Source: Parabacteroides gordonii MS-1 = DSM 23371 (lineage in GTDB: Bacteria > Bacteroidota > Bacteroidia > Bacteroidales > Tannerellaceae). Taken from it: a stretch of DNA of 64,000 nucleotides. The notes beneath the pieces are model-generated. The model was not told the DNA's origin. It was given only the letters and a program-made list of their open reading frames with translations, and ran no database searches. A program made the position numbers and the translations under genes. The DNA lies in assembly GCF_000969825.1 (NCBI RefSeq), contig NZ_KQ033919.1:362030-426029 (forward strand). Reading direction: 5' to 3'. This document shows positions 6,660 to 14,561 of this stretch, in pieces (position 1 is the first letter of the stretch; each line of letters begins with the position of its first letter).

Positions 6660-7658
6660 ATGCTGAGAAATATCTTCTTTTCAACTCTTTTACTGGCCGG
6701 TAGTTTTCTGGCACAGGCGCAAGACCGTGAGTATGTAATCGTTGTACATGGTGGAGCGGGAGATGTGGCCAAACTGGAAAGCGATCCTGTGCGTTCTGCC
6801 CAATATTATGCGGCGCTTGATTCTGCTCTGATGATCGGCGACTGTATTCTTGCCGCTGGTGGCGAAGGCCCGCAGGCTGTCATGGCTGTGATCAATTATT
6901 TTGAGAACAATCCGTTATTCAATGCCGGAAAGGGTGCCACCTGTACGGCCGAAGGGACTTTCGAACTGGATGCCTCCATTATGGAAGGGAAGGATCTCTC
7001 TGCCGGAGCGGTTGCCGGAGTTAAGACGATAAAGAACCCGATCAATGCCGCTTATGCCGTTAAAACAAAGTCTCCCCATGTTATGCTGAGTGGTACGGGA
7101 GCTGACGCTTTTGCTGCCGAACAGGGATTGGAGTTGGTCGATGATAATATGTATTTCGCCACTCCCAAGACGATGGAGTGGATCGATAAGCTGAAGCAGG
7201 AAAGCCGGAAGAACGGGACGGTCGGTTGCGTTGTCCTGGATAAGCGGGGAAACCTGACAGCCGGAACCAGTACCGGCGGTACGTTTAAAAAGAAATGGGG
7301 ACGTATCGGTGATTCTCCGGTGATCGGTGCCGGAACGTATGCCGATAATCAGAGCTGTGCCGTATCCTGTACCGGTCATGGCGAATATTTCATCCGTCAT
7401 GCCGTAGCTTTTAACCTGTGTGCTCGGTATAAATACCTGAAGGAACCGGTAGAACAGGCGGCCGGTTATATTATCCATACGGAGTTGAATGTCAATGCCG
7501 GTGAAGGTGGTCTGATTGCTGTCGATAAGGATGGAAATATCGCTTTTCCCTTTAATACCACCGGTATGTTTCGGGGATATCTGTATAAGGAGAAAGGCCG
7601 TTCCGGGATAGAAAAGAAGGTGGGTATCGGTAAAGCGATGGTTCGCTTTACCGAATAA
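6660..7658 (+). CDS. Isoaspartyl peptidase / L-asparaginase, Ntn-hydrolase, exported
   Basis: A 332-residue protein of the plant-type asparaginase family, which self-cleaves to expose an N-terminal Thr and then hydrolyses isoaspartyl dipeptides or asparagine. A signal peptide (LLLAGSFLAQAQ) points to the periplasm. The cleavage/nucleophile motif is NGTVGCVVLD with Thr187; downstream LTAGTSTGG and GAGTYADNQS line the substrate pocket. HGGAG near the N-terminus is a family signature. Length and motifs are intact. Its stop lies 7 bp from the stop of the convergent esterase gene. Confidence 0.93.
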   Translation: MLRNIFFSTLLLAGSFLAQAQDREYVIVVHGGAGDVAKLESDPVRSAQYYAALDSALMIGDCILAAGGEGPQAVMAVINYFENNPLFNAGKGATCTAEGTFELDASIMEGKDLSAGAVAGVKTIKNPINAAYAVKTKSPHVMLSGTGADAFAAEQGLELVDDNMYFATPKTMEWIDKLKQESRKNGTVGCVVLDKRGNLTAGTSTGGTFKKKWGRIGDSPVIGAGTYADNQSCAVSCTGHGEYFIRHAVAFNLCARYKYLKEPVEQAAGYIIHTELNVNAGEGGLIAVDKDGNIAFPFNTTGMFRGYLYKEKGRSGIEKKVGIGKAMVRFTE

Positions 7659-7665
7659 GTTGTCT

Positions 7666-8532
7666 TTATTGTTGGTTCCGGCGGAAGGCACCGCTCACGA
7701 AACTGAGTACTTCCGGGAGAGCGGTGCGCCAGTATAACCAAGTATGTCCGCCGCCGCGTACACGGAATTCGTGTTTCATTCCTTTCTCCTGCATAATCTT
7801 ATGGGCCTGGTAATTACCTTCCAACAGGCCGTCTTTGTCTCCGCAGTCGATATAATAACGGATGCGGGGCAGGTTGTCCTTATCCAGTTCGGATAGCATT
7901 TTCAATACGCTGTTCTGATGCCAGTAGTCGAGTCCGGGGCCAAACAGGCGGCTGAACAGGTCTTTGTGAGATTGGGCCTGACGTTTTTCCATTACGCTGT
8001 CGTCGAAAACTGCAGCGCTGAGCGGTGCGCAGGCGGCGAACATTTCCGGGTGATGCAGCGAGTAAAGGAAGGAGCCGTAGCCACCCATCGAAAGCCCGGC
8101 AATGGCGCGGAACTCCTGACGGCTGCGGGCACGGTAGGTCTTTTCGATATAGGGGATCAACTCTTCAAAGAACATATCTTCGTAAGGGGCTTTGCCGTCG
8201 TATTGGTTGATGTACCAGGTATCCCAGGCATTGGGCATCACGATGATCATTTGTGAAGCGTCGCCGCTGCCGATCGCTTTGTCGGCAATTTCTTTTACTT
8301 CGCCGGTCTGTATCCACATGGTTTCATCGTCGGTGTAGCCGTGCAGCAGATAGAGTACCGGGTAATTACGTTGCGAGGTGTTGTAATCGGACGGCAGGTA
8401 GATCGAGTAGGACACCTCTTTACCTAGTTTCTTACTATCGAATTTCAGCGACTCGAAGACGGCGCTCTGAGCTATTCCATTCAGATTGAACAGGATGCAC
8501 AGAACAAGACTGATGAATAATTTGTTTTTCAT
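7666..8532 (-). CDS. Secreted alpha/beta-hydrolase esterase
   Basis: A 288-residue exported serine esterase of the esterase D/feruloyl-esterase-like family. A signal peptide ends near NGIAQS. The oxyanion region is YPVLYLLHGYTDD; the nucleophile elbow is GLSMGG with Ser148; likely acid Asp232 or Asp234 (CGDKDGL) and His263 (GGGHTW) complete the triad. Many Bacteroidetes members remove acyl groups from plant or host glycans, but no polysaccharide locus gene is directly adjacent, so the substrate is unknown. It is convergent with the asparaginase gene. Confidence 0.88.
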   Translation of the reverse strand: MKNKLFISLVLCILFNLNGIAQSAVFESLKFDSKKLGKEVSYSIYLPSDYNTSQRNYPVLYLLHGYTDDETMWIQTGEVKEIADKAIGSGDASQMIIVMPNAWDTWYINQYDGKAPYEDMFFEELIPYIEKTYRARSRQEFRAIAGLSMGGYGSFLYSLHHPEMFAACAPLSAAVFDDSVMEKRQAQSHKDLFSRLFGPGLDYWHQNSVLKMLSELDKDNLPRIRYYIDCGDKDGLLEGNYQAHKIMQEKGMKHEFRVRGGGHTWLYWRTALPEVLSFVSGAFRRNQQ

Positions 8533-8619
8533 ATACTGACAGTATTAAATGAATAGTTCTTTGCCTGTAAACAGCTTGTAAATACGGAAGGCAAAGTTAG
8601 AAAAAACGGGGAGCTATGC

Positions 8620-8649
8620 TTGATAAAACGTCAGAAAATGTTATTTTTG
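8620..8649 (+). promoter_or_regulatory. Promoter of the antiporter gene
   Basis: TTG at 8620-8622, a 19-bp spacer and TATTTTTG at 8642-8649 fit the Bacteroidetes -33/-7 promoter. The ATG follows at 8680. Confidence 0.7.
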
Positions 8650-8679
8650 TTTACGAAACTTACTAATCAATAATTACAT

Positions 8680-10941
8680 ATGTCGCATTTACCCGATTTG
8701 ATTTCCGATCTGGCTTTGATCCTTATATCCGCAGGTGTAATAACCTTATTATTTAAATGGCTGAAACAACCGCTCGTGCTGGGGTATATCGTGGCCGGGT
8801 TATTGGCCGGACCTTATATCCATATCTTTCCGACAGTTGTCGATGTAGAAAACATTAATCTCTGGGCAGAGATGGGAGTCGTCTTCCTGCTGTTTGCCCT
8901 CGGGCTCGAGTTTAGCTTTAAAAAGCTGATGAATGTAGGGTCTACCGCCTTTATCACGGCGATGACGGAGGTGATAACTATGCTGATCGTTGGGTATCTG
9001 ATCGGGCATCTGCTGGGATGGTCTACAATGAATTCCATATTTCTGGGAGGGATGTTGTCGATGTCGTCGACTACTATTATCATAAAAGCGTTTGATGACT
9101 TGGGATTACGGAACCAGCGTTTTACGGGGATTGTTTTCGGCACGTTGGTGGTGGAAGACCTGGTGGCTATTATCATGATGGTGTTGCTTTCGACGATGGC
9201 CGTCAGCCAGGAGTTTGCCGGAGAGGAGATGATCGGCAGTATCCTGAAGGTCGCCTTCTTCCTGATCCTCTGGTTCCTGGTGGGTATCTTCGTTATTCCG
9301 GCTTTGTTGAAAAAGGTCAGGAAGCTGATGAATGATGAGACGTTGCTGGTAATTGCCCTTGGCTTATGTCTGGGGATGGTGGTTGTGGCAACAAAGACCG
9401 GTTTCTCGGCTGCCCTGGGGGCTTTCATCATGGGTTCGATCCTGGCGGAGACGATTGAGGCGGAGCGTATCGAGCATATTATCAAGCCGGTGAAGGACTT
9501 GTTTGGCGCTATTTTCTTCGTGTCGGTGGGTATGCTGGTCGATCCGGCTGTCCTGGTTGAATATGCATGGCCTGTCATTCTTATCACGCTGGTTACGATT
9601 GTAGGGAAGGCGTTCTTTTCTTCTTTTGGTGTCCTGTTGTCGGGGCAGCCGCTTAAAACGTCCATACAATCGGGGTTCAGCCTGGCGCAGATCGGGGAGT
9701 TTGCCTTTATCATTGCAGCCCTGGGCGTGTCGCTTAAAGTGCTAGACGATTATGTGTACCCGATTATCGTGGCGGTGTCGGTGATAACGACGTTTACTAC
9801 TCCTTACTTTATCCGTTTGTCGGGGCCGTTTGCAGAATGGCTCTATAAGATACTGCCGGATAAGGCGCGTGACTTCCTGGATCGCTATTCGTCGGGATCG
9901 AAAACGATCAACCATGAGAGCGACTGGCGGAAACTGCTGAAGATTTATGCCGGAAAGATATTGATCCACTCGGTCTTGCTGACGGCTATCCTGTTGTTGT
10001 CTACTCAGGTTATCCATCCGCTACTGGTGGAGAAGTTCCCGGCGATGGAGATGTGGGGAAGTATTATCATGAGTGTGCTGACGCTTCTCCTGATGACTCC
10101 TTTCTTGTCGGGGTTGGTGGCCAATAAGAATAATTCGCCTGAATTATTTATGAGCTTATGGAAGGATAACAAATATAATCATGGTAAGCTGGTGGCGCTG
10201 GTTCTGTTCAGGGTCTTTGTCGCCATCCTGTTCGTTTCGATCGTACTGATCAAGTATTATCATGTGCAGTATGGGGTCGGTGCGATTATAGCCGTGGGGG
10301 TTATGATCCTGATCATTTTGTTCCGCCGCGACCTGAACCAGTATTCCAGGCTGGAAGCCCATTTCCTGACTAACCTGAATCGCCGGGAAGAAGTCGACCG
10401 GAAGCAGAATCCGTTGAAAGCGAGCTTTAACAACCAATTGAGCGATAAGGATATCCATCTGGCGATCGTGCCGGTTTCGCCCTGTTCTCCCTATGCCGGG
10501 AAAGCGTTGGCGGAATTGCCTCTCAGGAAAGATTTCGGAGTGAGTATTGTAGAGATTATCCGGGGCGATTATAAGATTTATATCCCTGGAGGTTCCGATC
10601 ATATTTACCCGCAGGATAAGGTAGTCGTGGTGGGAACCGATGAGCAGCTGAAAGCTTTTCAGGCCAAGCTGGAAGATCAGGAAAACGGATCTGCATGTTC
10701 GGACGGGCAGCCTAAAGATGTTACGGTCAATTCGTTTGTCGTCGATGAGAGTTTCCCTTTCCTCGGACAGAGTATCATGCAGTCGAATGTCGGCCGCCGC
10801 TACAATTGCCTGATCGTCGCCCTCGAACGCAACGGCGACTCCCTGATGACCCCCGATAACGATACGGTCTTTGAATTGGATGATCTGGTCTGGGTTGTAG
10901 GCGACAAGGGTAAGATACAGGAGTTGATAAAAGGGGAGTGA
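8680..10941 (+). CDS. CPA2 monovalent cation:proton antiporter with TrkA-C domains
   Basis: A 753-residue inner-membrane protein. Residues ~1-385 form the Na+/H+ exchanger fold of the KefB/CPA2 family (GYIVAGLLAGPYIHIFP; FLLFALGLEFSFKKL; SSTTIIIKAFDDLG; FVSVGMLVDP). Four or so further membrane segments follow at ~425-555, then two cytoplasmic TrkA-C-like regulatory domains (~590-665, LRKDFGVSIVEIIRG, and ~685-750). It should exchange K+ or Na+ for protons and help pH or ion balance. A Rossmann TrkA-N domain, present in classic KefB/KefC, is not visible. It stands alone with its own promoter. Confidence 0.92.
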   Translation: MSHLPDLISDLALILISAGVITLLFKWLKQPLVLGYIVAGLLAGPYIHIFPTVVDVENINLWAEMGVVFLLFALGLEFSFKKLMNVGSTAFITAMTEVITMLIVGYLIGHLLGWSTMNSIFLGGMLSMSSTTIIIKAFDDLGLRNQRFTGIVFGTLVVEDLVAIIMMVLLSTMAVSQEFAGEEMIGSILKVAFFLILWFLVGIFVIPALLKKVRKLMNDETLLVIALGLCLGMVVVATKTGFSAALGAFIMGSILAETIEAERIEHIIKPVKDLFGAIFFVSVGMLVDPAVLVEYAWPVILITLVTIVGKAFFSSFGVLLSGQPLKTSIQSGFSLAQIGEFAFIIAALGVSLKVLDDYVYPIIVAVSVITTFTTPYFIRLSGPFAEWLYKILPDKARDFLDRYSSGSKTINHESDWRKLLKIYAGKILIHSVLLTAILLLSTQVIHPLLVEKFPAMEMWGSIIMSVLTLLLMTPFLSGLVANKNNSPELFMSLWKDNKYNHGKLVALVLFRVFVAILFVSIVLIKYYHVQYGVGAIIAVGVMILIILFRRDLNQYSRLEAHFLTNLNRREEVDRKQNPLKASFNNQLSDKDIHLAIVPVSPCSPYAGKALAELPLRKDFGVSIVEIIRGDYKIYIPGGSDHIYPQDKVVVVGTDEQLKAFQAKLEDQENGSACSDGQPKDVTVNSFVVDESFPFLGQSIMQSNVGRRYNCLIVALERNGDSLMTPDNDTVFELDDLVWVVGDKGKIQELIKGE

Positions 10942-11009
10942 GAGCGTTTTATGAAATTTTAGAGATCACTTAAAATTGGTTACATCAGCCTTTATTTCTC
11001 CAAATGTTC

Positions 11010-11017
11010 TAATTTTG
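11010..11017 (+). promoter_or_regulatory. Promoter -7 box for the 11045 lipoprotein gene
   Basis: TAATTTTG fits TAnnTTTG, 27 bp before the ATG at 11045. No good -33 element is seen at the usual distance. Confidence 0.45.
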
Positions 11018-11044
11018 TCGTGTTGAATTATAAAAACGAAAGAG

Positions 11045-11872
11045 ATGAAAAAGTATACATTCTTATTGGTGATAATGGCTCTGGGGCTGTTATCCTGCGG
11101 AGATGATGATAAACCGGTTGTTCCTGAGTTAGACAAATTGACGCAAGTAATTTGTACCAAAGAGGCAGACGTAGTGTTTTATGCAAAGATCAATTATACG
11201 AATGATGATAAGATTGCTTCTATCGATTTTGTTGATGGGAAAAACATTCCTTTTATATATGTAGACAAAAAGATCACGATGATGAATCCTGAAGAAGGAG
11301 TCGAACGTATTGAATATATTATTGGCGGATTGGTTGTCACAGAGAAGTCTGTTATGAAGAAAAATGCTTTTGACGGAAAGATCTACACAAGCGATAACTA
11401 TAAATATCAGTATAGTGGCTCGAGCCTGACCGGAGCTTCACGAACCATGACCTGGCCGAAAGAGGGAGAAGAAGGCTACGAATCGCAGACATTTGAAAAG
11501 GAAGAGACTTATGCATGGGAAAACAGCAATGTAGTCCTTTTCACCCAAGACAAGAAGAGAATTGAATATAAATACGGCACGGCTTTAACTCCGTCCAACT
11601 TCCCCTGGCGTGTAATACCATCTTTCAATCCAGTGGGTTTCGATGCTTTTTCCCCGATAAACCTACTCTATGGAAACCGGAGCAGGAACTTGCCTGAATC
11701 GGCTACTTACTATAGTCTTTCCGGAGAGGATGACACAACCGCTAAGTATACATATCATTTTACGACTACCGGCGATTATATAACCGGCATGACTATCCAG
11801 GAGCAGACCAGCTCTACGGACAAAATAGCGAAGCAGACTACCTATGAGTACAAGTTTATCTATTCGAAGTAA
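11045..11872 (+). CDS. Lipoprotein, DUF4595-like
   Basis: A 275-residue lipoprotein with lipobox LLSC (Cys18-20 region) followed by GDDDKP, an acidic stretch typical of surface-exposed Bacteroidetes lipoproteins. The rest is a beta-rich repeat of YxYxY and KxExxY strands (IEYIIGG, YKYQYSGSSLTG, YEYKFIY), similar to DUF4595-type proteins, whose function is not known. It lies before the uronate locus but is separated from it by about 180 bp and a hairpin at 11891-11922, so it may not belong to that locus. Confidence 0.7.
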   Translation: MKKYTFLLVIMALGLLSCGDDDKPVVPELDKLTQVICTKEADVVFYAKINYTNDDKIASIDFVDGKNIPFIYVDKKITMMNPEEGVERIEYIIGGLVVTEKSVMKKNAFDGKIYTSDNYKYQYSGSSLTGASRTMTWPKEGEEGYESQTFEKEETYAWENSNVVLFTQDKKRIEYKYGTALTPSNFPWRVIPSFNPVGFDAFSPINLLYGNRSRNLPESATYYSLSGEDDTTAKYTYHFTTTGDYITGMTIQEQTSSTDKIAKQTTYEYKFIYSK

Positions 11873-11890
11873 CAGATACATCATAATAAG

Positions 11891-11922
11891 ATAATTGCAT
11901 CCTCAATATCGGATGCGATTAT
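11891..11922 (+). terminator. Possible terminator hairpin after the lipoprotein gene
   Basis: ATAATTGCATCC pairs with GGATGCGATTAT across an 8-nt loop (one wobble). No strong T-run follows, so termination is uncertain. Confidence 0.4.
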
Positions 11923-12019
11923 CTGTCGCTATTGTACAATTATCTCTCAATTTGTTGTATTTGCAATAAATCTACAAGCTTTTGCGATAATATTAAAAAT
12001 CGGGGTGTGCCTAATATTG

Positions 12020-12027
12020 TATTTTTG
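12020..12027 (+). promoter_or_regulatory. Promoter -7 box for the lyase-GH88-GH2 genes
   Basis: TATTTTTG matches TAnnTTTG and lies 24 bp before the ATG at 12052; no TTG is seen at the ideal distance. It would drive the three enzyme genes that follow. Confidence 0.5.
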
Positions 12028-12051
12028 GTCGAGAAATAATCGATATATACC

Positions 12052-13218
12052 ATGAATACAAAGTTACTCTTTTTAATATCCGTCATAGGGCTTGCCTTTG
12101 TCAGCTGCTCCGGAGAAGGGCAGCTGAAGAAACAGGTTTCCGGTCTGTTGCATGCCGAAATCATTACTCGGGGAAATACTGCATTAACACAGACCCCTCT
12201 TACCATCACTTCTTTTATAGCCGAACGAAGTACCGGCAATATGCACGACTTCTATTCCGAAGGCGATTATTGGTGGCCGAACCCCATAAGTCCGGACAGC
12301 GCCTACATCCGGCGTGACGGAGAAACCAATCCCGATAACTTTGTTGCCCATCGCCATGCCATGATCCGTTTCAGTACGCTTGTCGGTGACCTGACATCTG
12401 CCTGGATTATTACCGGAGATAAGAAATATGCAGTACAGGCTCTGAAACATATCCATGCCTGGTTTATCGATCCGGAAACACGGATGAGCCCCAATCTTCA
12501 ATATGCGCAAGCTATAAAAGGGATAGCGACAGGGCGGGGGATAGGTATTATCGATACAATTCATTTGCTGGAAGTCGTTCAATCGTTGATCATGCTGGAA
12601 GATGCGAGCTTACTCTCTGAAGAAGACTTAACAGGGACGAAGAAATGGTTTGCAGACTATCTCCACTGGTTGACAAACCATCCTTACGGCCTGGATGAAA
12701 TGAATGCTAAAAACAATCACGGGACTTGCTGGGTAATGCAGGTGGCCCAGTTTGCGAAGTATACAGGCAATAAGGAGCTGACGGACTTCTGTCGTAACCG
12801 TTATCAGACAGTCCTGTTGCCCGGCCAGATGGACACTGATGGCAGTTTTCCGCTGGAGTTAAACCGTACCAAGCCTTATGGCTATTCCTTGTTTAACCTC
12901 GACGCAATGGCGACAATTTGCCATATCCTTTCCGATGATACTCACAACCTATGGCAATATACAACCGGTGATGGACGGAATATGCAGAAAGGAGTAGCCT
13001 GGCTATTCCCTTATATAAAGGATAAGTCTGCCTGGCCTTTTGAAGAAGATGTAATGTATTGGGAGCAATGGCCTGTAGCACAACCCGCTTTACTATTCAG
13101 CGCTTATGATACACCGAACGAAGAATATGTATCGGTTTGGTCTGCACTGGAGCATTATCCGGAAAATGACGAAGTGATACGCAATCTTCCTATTCGCCAT
13201 CCTCTTTTATGGTTGTAA
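12052..13218 (+). CDS. Alginate-lyase-family polysaccharide lyase (PL38-like), lipoprotein
   Basis: A 388-residue lipoprotein (lipobox FVSC, Cys19-20 region) of the alginate_lyase fold, an all-alpha toroid. Family motifs include SEGDYWWPNP near residue 65, VAHRHAMIRF and the catalytic-type NNHGTCW (Asn221, Asn222, His223). Proteins of this type cleave beta-linked uronans (alginate or glucuronan) by beta-elimination, giving 4,5-unsaturated ends. The next gene is a GH88 unsaturated-uronyl hydrolase, which uses exactly such products, so the pair forms a pathway. Choice between alginate, glucuronan or another uronan is not possible from the sequence. Confidence 0.82.
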   Translation: MNTKLLFLISVIGLAFVSCSGEGQLKKQVSGLLHAEIITRGNTALTQTPLTITSFIAERSTGNMHDFYSEGDYWWPNPISPDSAYIRRDGETNPDNFVAHRHAMIRFSTLVGDLTSAWIITGDKKYAVQALKHIHAWFIDPETRMSPNLQYAQAIKGIATGRGIGIIDTIHLLEVVQSLIMLEDASLLSEEDLTGTKKWFADYLHWLTNHPYGLDEMNAKNNHGTCWVMQVAQFAKYTGNKELTDFCRNRYQTVLLPGQMDTDGSFPLELNRTKPYGYSLFNLDAMATICHILSDDTHNLWQYTTGDGRNMQKGVAWLFPYIKDKSAWPFEEDVMYWEQWPVAQPALLFSAYDTPNEEYVSVWSALEHYPENDEVIRNLPIRHPLLWL

Positions 13219-13254
13219 AGACATAAGAAAAATAATTAGTTTACTTTATAGTTG

Positions 13255-14505
13255 ATGAACATGAAATTCAAAACACCTCTCTTACTTTTATTAGCTGCTC
13301 TTGCGTCCTGTGGATCGGATAAGAGCGATTTAGTACGTGATAACTTTACATTTGCAGGAACACAACTGAAGCAGGCTTTTGTTGAAATGGATTTAGTCCG
13401 TTCTTCCGAACTGCCGGAAAAACAAGCATTACGTGATAAACTGAATCAGGGACCATTGGCCAGCCCGCGAAATATAGAGTCTGACGGAACGCTGCACATG
13501 GTAGTCTCACGCGACTGGACAAGCGGATTCTTTCCCGGCGAACTTTGGTATATGTACGAATACACCGGAGATGACTTCTGGAAAGACAAAGCACGTCAGC
13601 AAACGGCACTGATTGAACGCGAAAAACTGAATGGTGGTACGCATGATATGGGTTTCAAAGTCTATTGTTCTTTTGGAAACGGTTACCGCCTGACCGGAGA
13701 CGCTAACTACAAAGAAGTCCTGCTGCAATCGGCCTATACACTGACTACCCGCTACAAAGAAAAAATAGGAGCTATCCGTTCCTGGGATCACAGCCGTGAT
13801 AAATGGGAGTGCCCCGTTATCATCGACAACATGATGAATCTGGAGTTGCTTTTCTGGGCATTCAGAGCCAGCGGCGATTCTTTATTTTATAATGTAGCCG
13901 TTAACCACGCCCGTACAACTATGAAAAATCATTACCGTGACGATTATAGCTCTTATCATGTAGTGGATTATGACACTATAACCGGAGCTGTAATAAACAG
14001 GCATACCCATCAGGGATATGCACACGAATCAGCCTGGTCGCGCGGACAAGCATGGGGACTTTATGGCTATACGATGTGTTACCGGGAAACCGGCTTACCG
14101 GAGTTTCTTGAACAGGCCGGACATATCGCCGATTATATCTTTTCCAGTCCGGCTTTACCGGAAGATTTAATTCCTTACTGGGACTTTAACGCGCCCGGAA
14201 TACCGGACGAACCCCGCGATGCTTCCGCTGCAACCGTTACGGCTTCTGCCTTGTACGAATTAAGCATGTACGTCCCGGAGAAACAGAATGATTACGTATC
14301 GAAAGCAAATACAATACTGAATAACCTGTCGAAGAACTACCGTACGACAGCAGGCAAAGACAGAGGCTTTTTGTTGCTACACAGTACAGGATCGAAAATG
14401 CACAATGTAGAAGTCGACGTCCCTATTGTATATGCCGATTATTATTATCTGGAAGCCTTACTCCGGAAACAGAAACTGGAGAAAGAGGGTACAGCCATAT
14501 TATGA
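13255..14505 (+). CDS. GH88 unsaturated glucuronyl hydrolase, lipoprotein
   Basis: About 416 residues, with lipobox LASC. The (alpha/alpha)6 fold is recognisable by SRDWTSGFFPGELWYMYEYTG, THDMGF (Asp131) and IIDNMMNLELLFWA (Asp191); the two Asp residues are the usual catalytic positions. The enzyme hydrates the 4,5-unsaturated uronyl residue left by a lyase and releases it. I chose the ATG at 13255 rather than the adjacent TTG. It follows the lyase gene by 36 bp and precedes GH2 by 56 bp, consistent with one operon. Confidence 0.9.
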   Translation: MNMKFKTPLLLLLAALASCGSDKSDLVRDNFTFAGTQLKQAFVEMDLVRSSELPEKQALRDKLNQGPLASPRNIESDGTLHMVVSRDWTSGFFPGELWYMYEYTGDDFWKDKARQQTALIEREKLNGGTHDMGFKVYCSFGNGYRLTGDANYKEVLLQSAYTLTTRYKEKIGAIRSWDHSRDKWECPVIIDNMMNLELLFWAFRASGDSLFYNVAVNHARTTMKNHYRDDYSSYHVVDYDTITGAVINRHTHQGYAHESAWSRGQAWGLYGYTMCYRETGLPEFLEQAGHIADYIFSSPALPEDLIPYWDFNAPGIPDEPRDASAATVTASALYELSMYVPEKQNDYVSKANTILNNLSKNYRTTAGKDRGFLLLHSTGSKMHNVEVDVPIVYADYYYLEALLRKQKLEKEGTAIL

Positions 14506-14561
14506 ATATATAAATATTAAATAGATAGCTGTTTAATAAACTAATATAAAACGAATAGATA

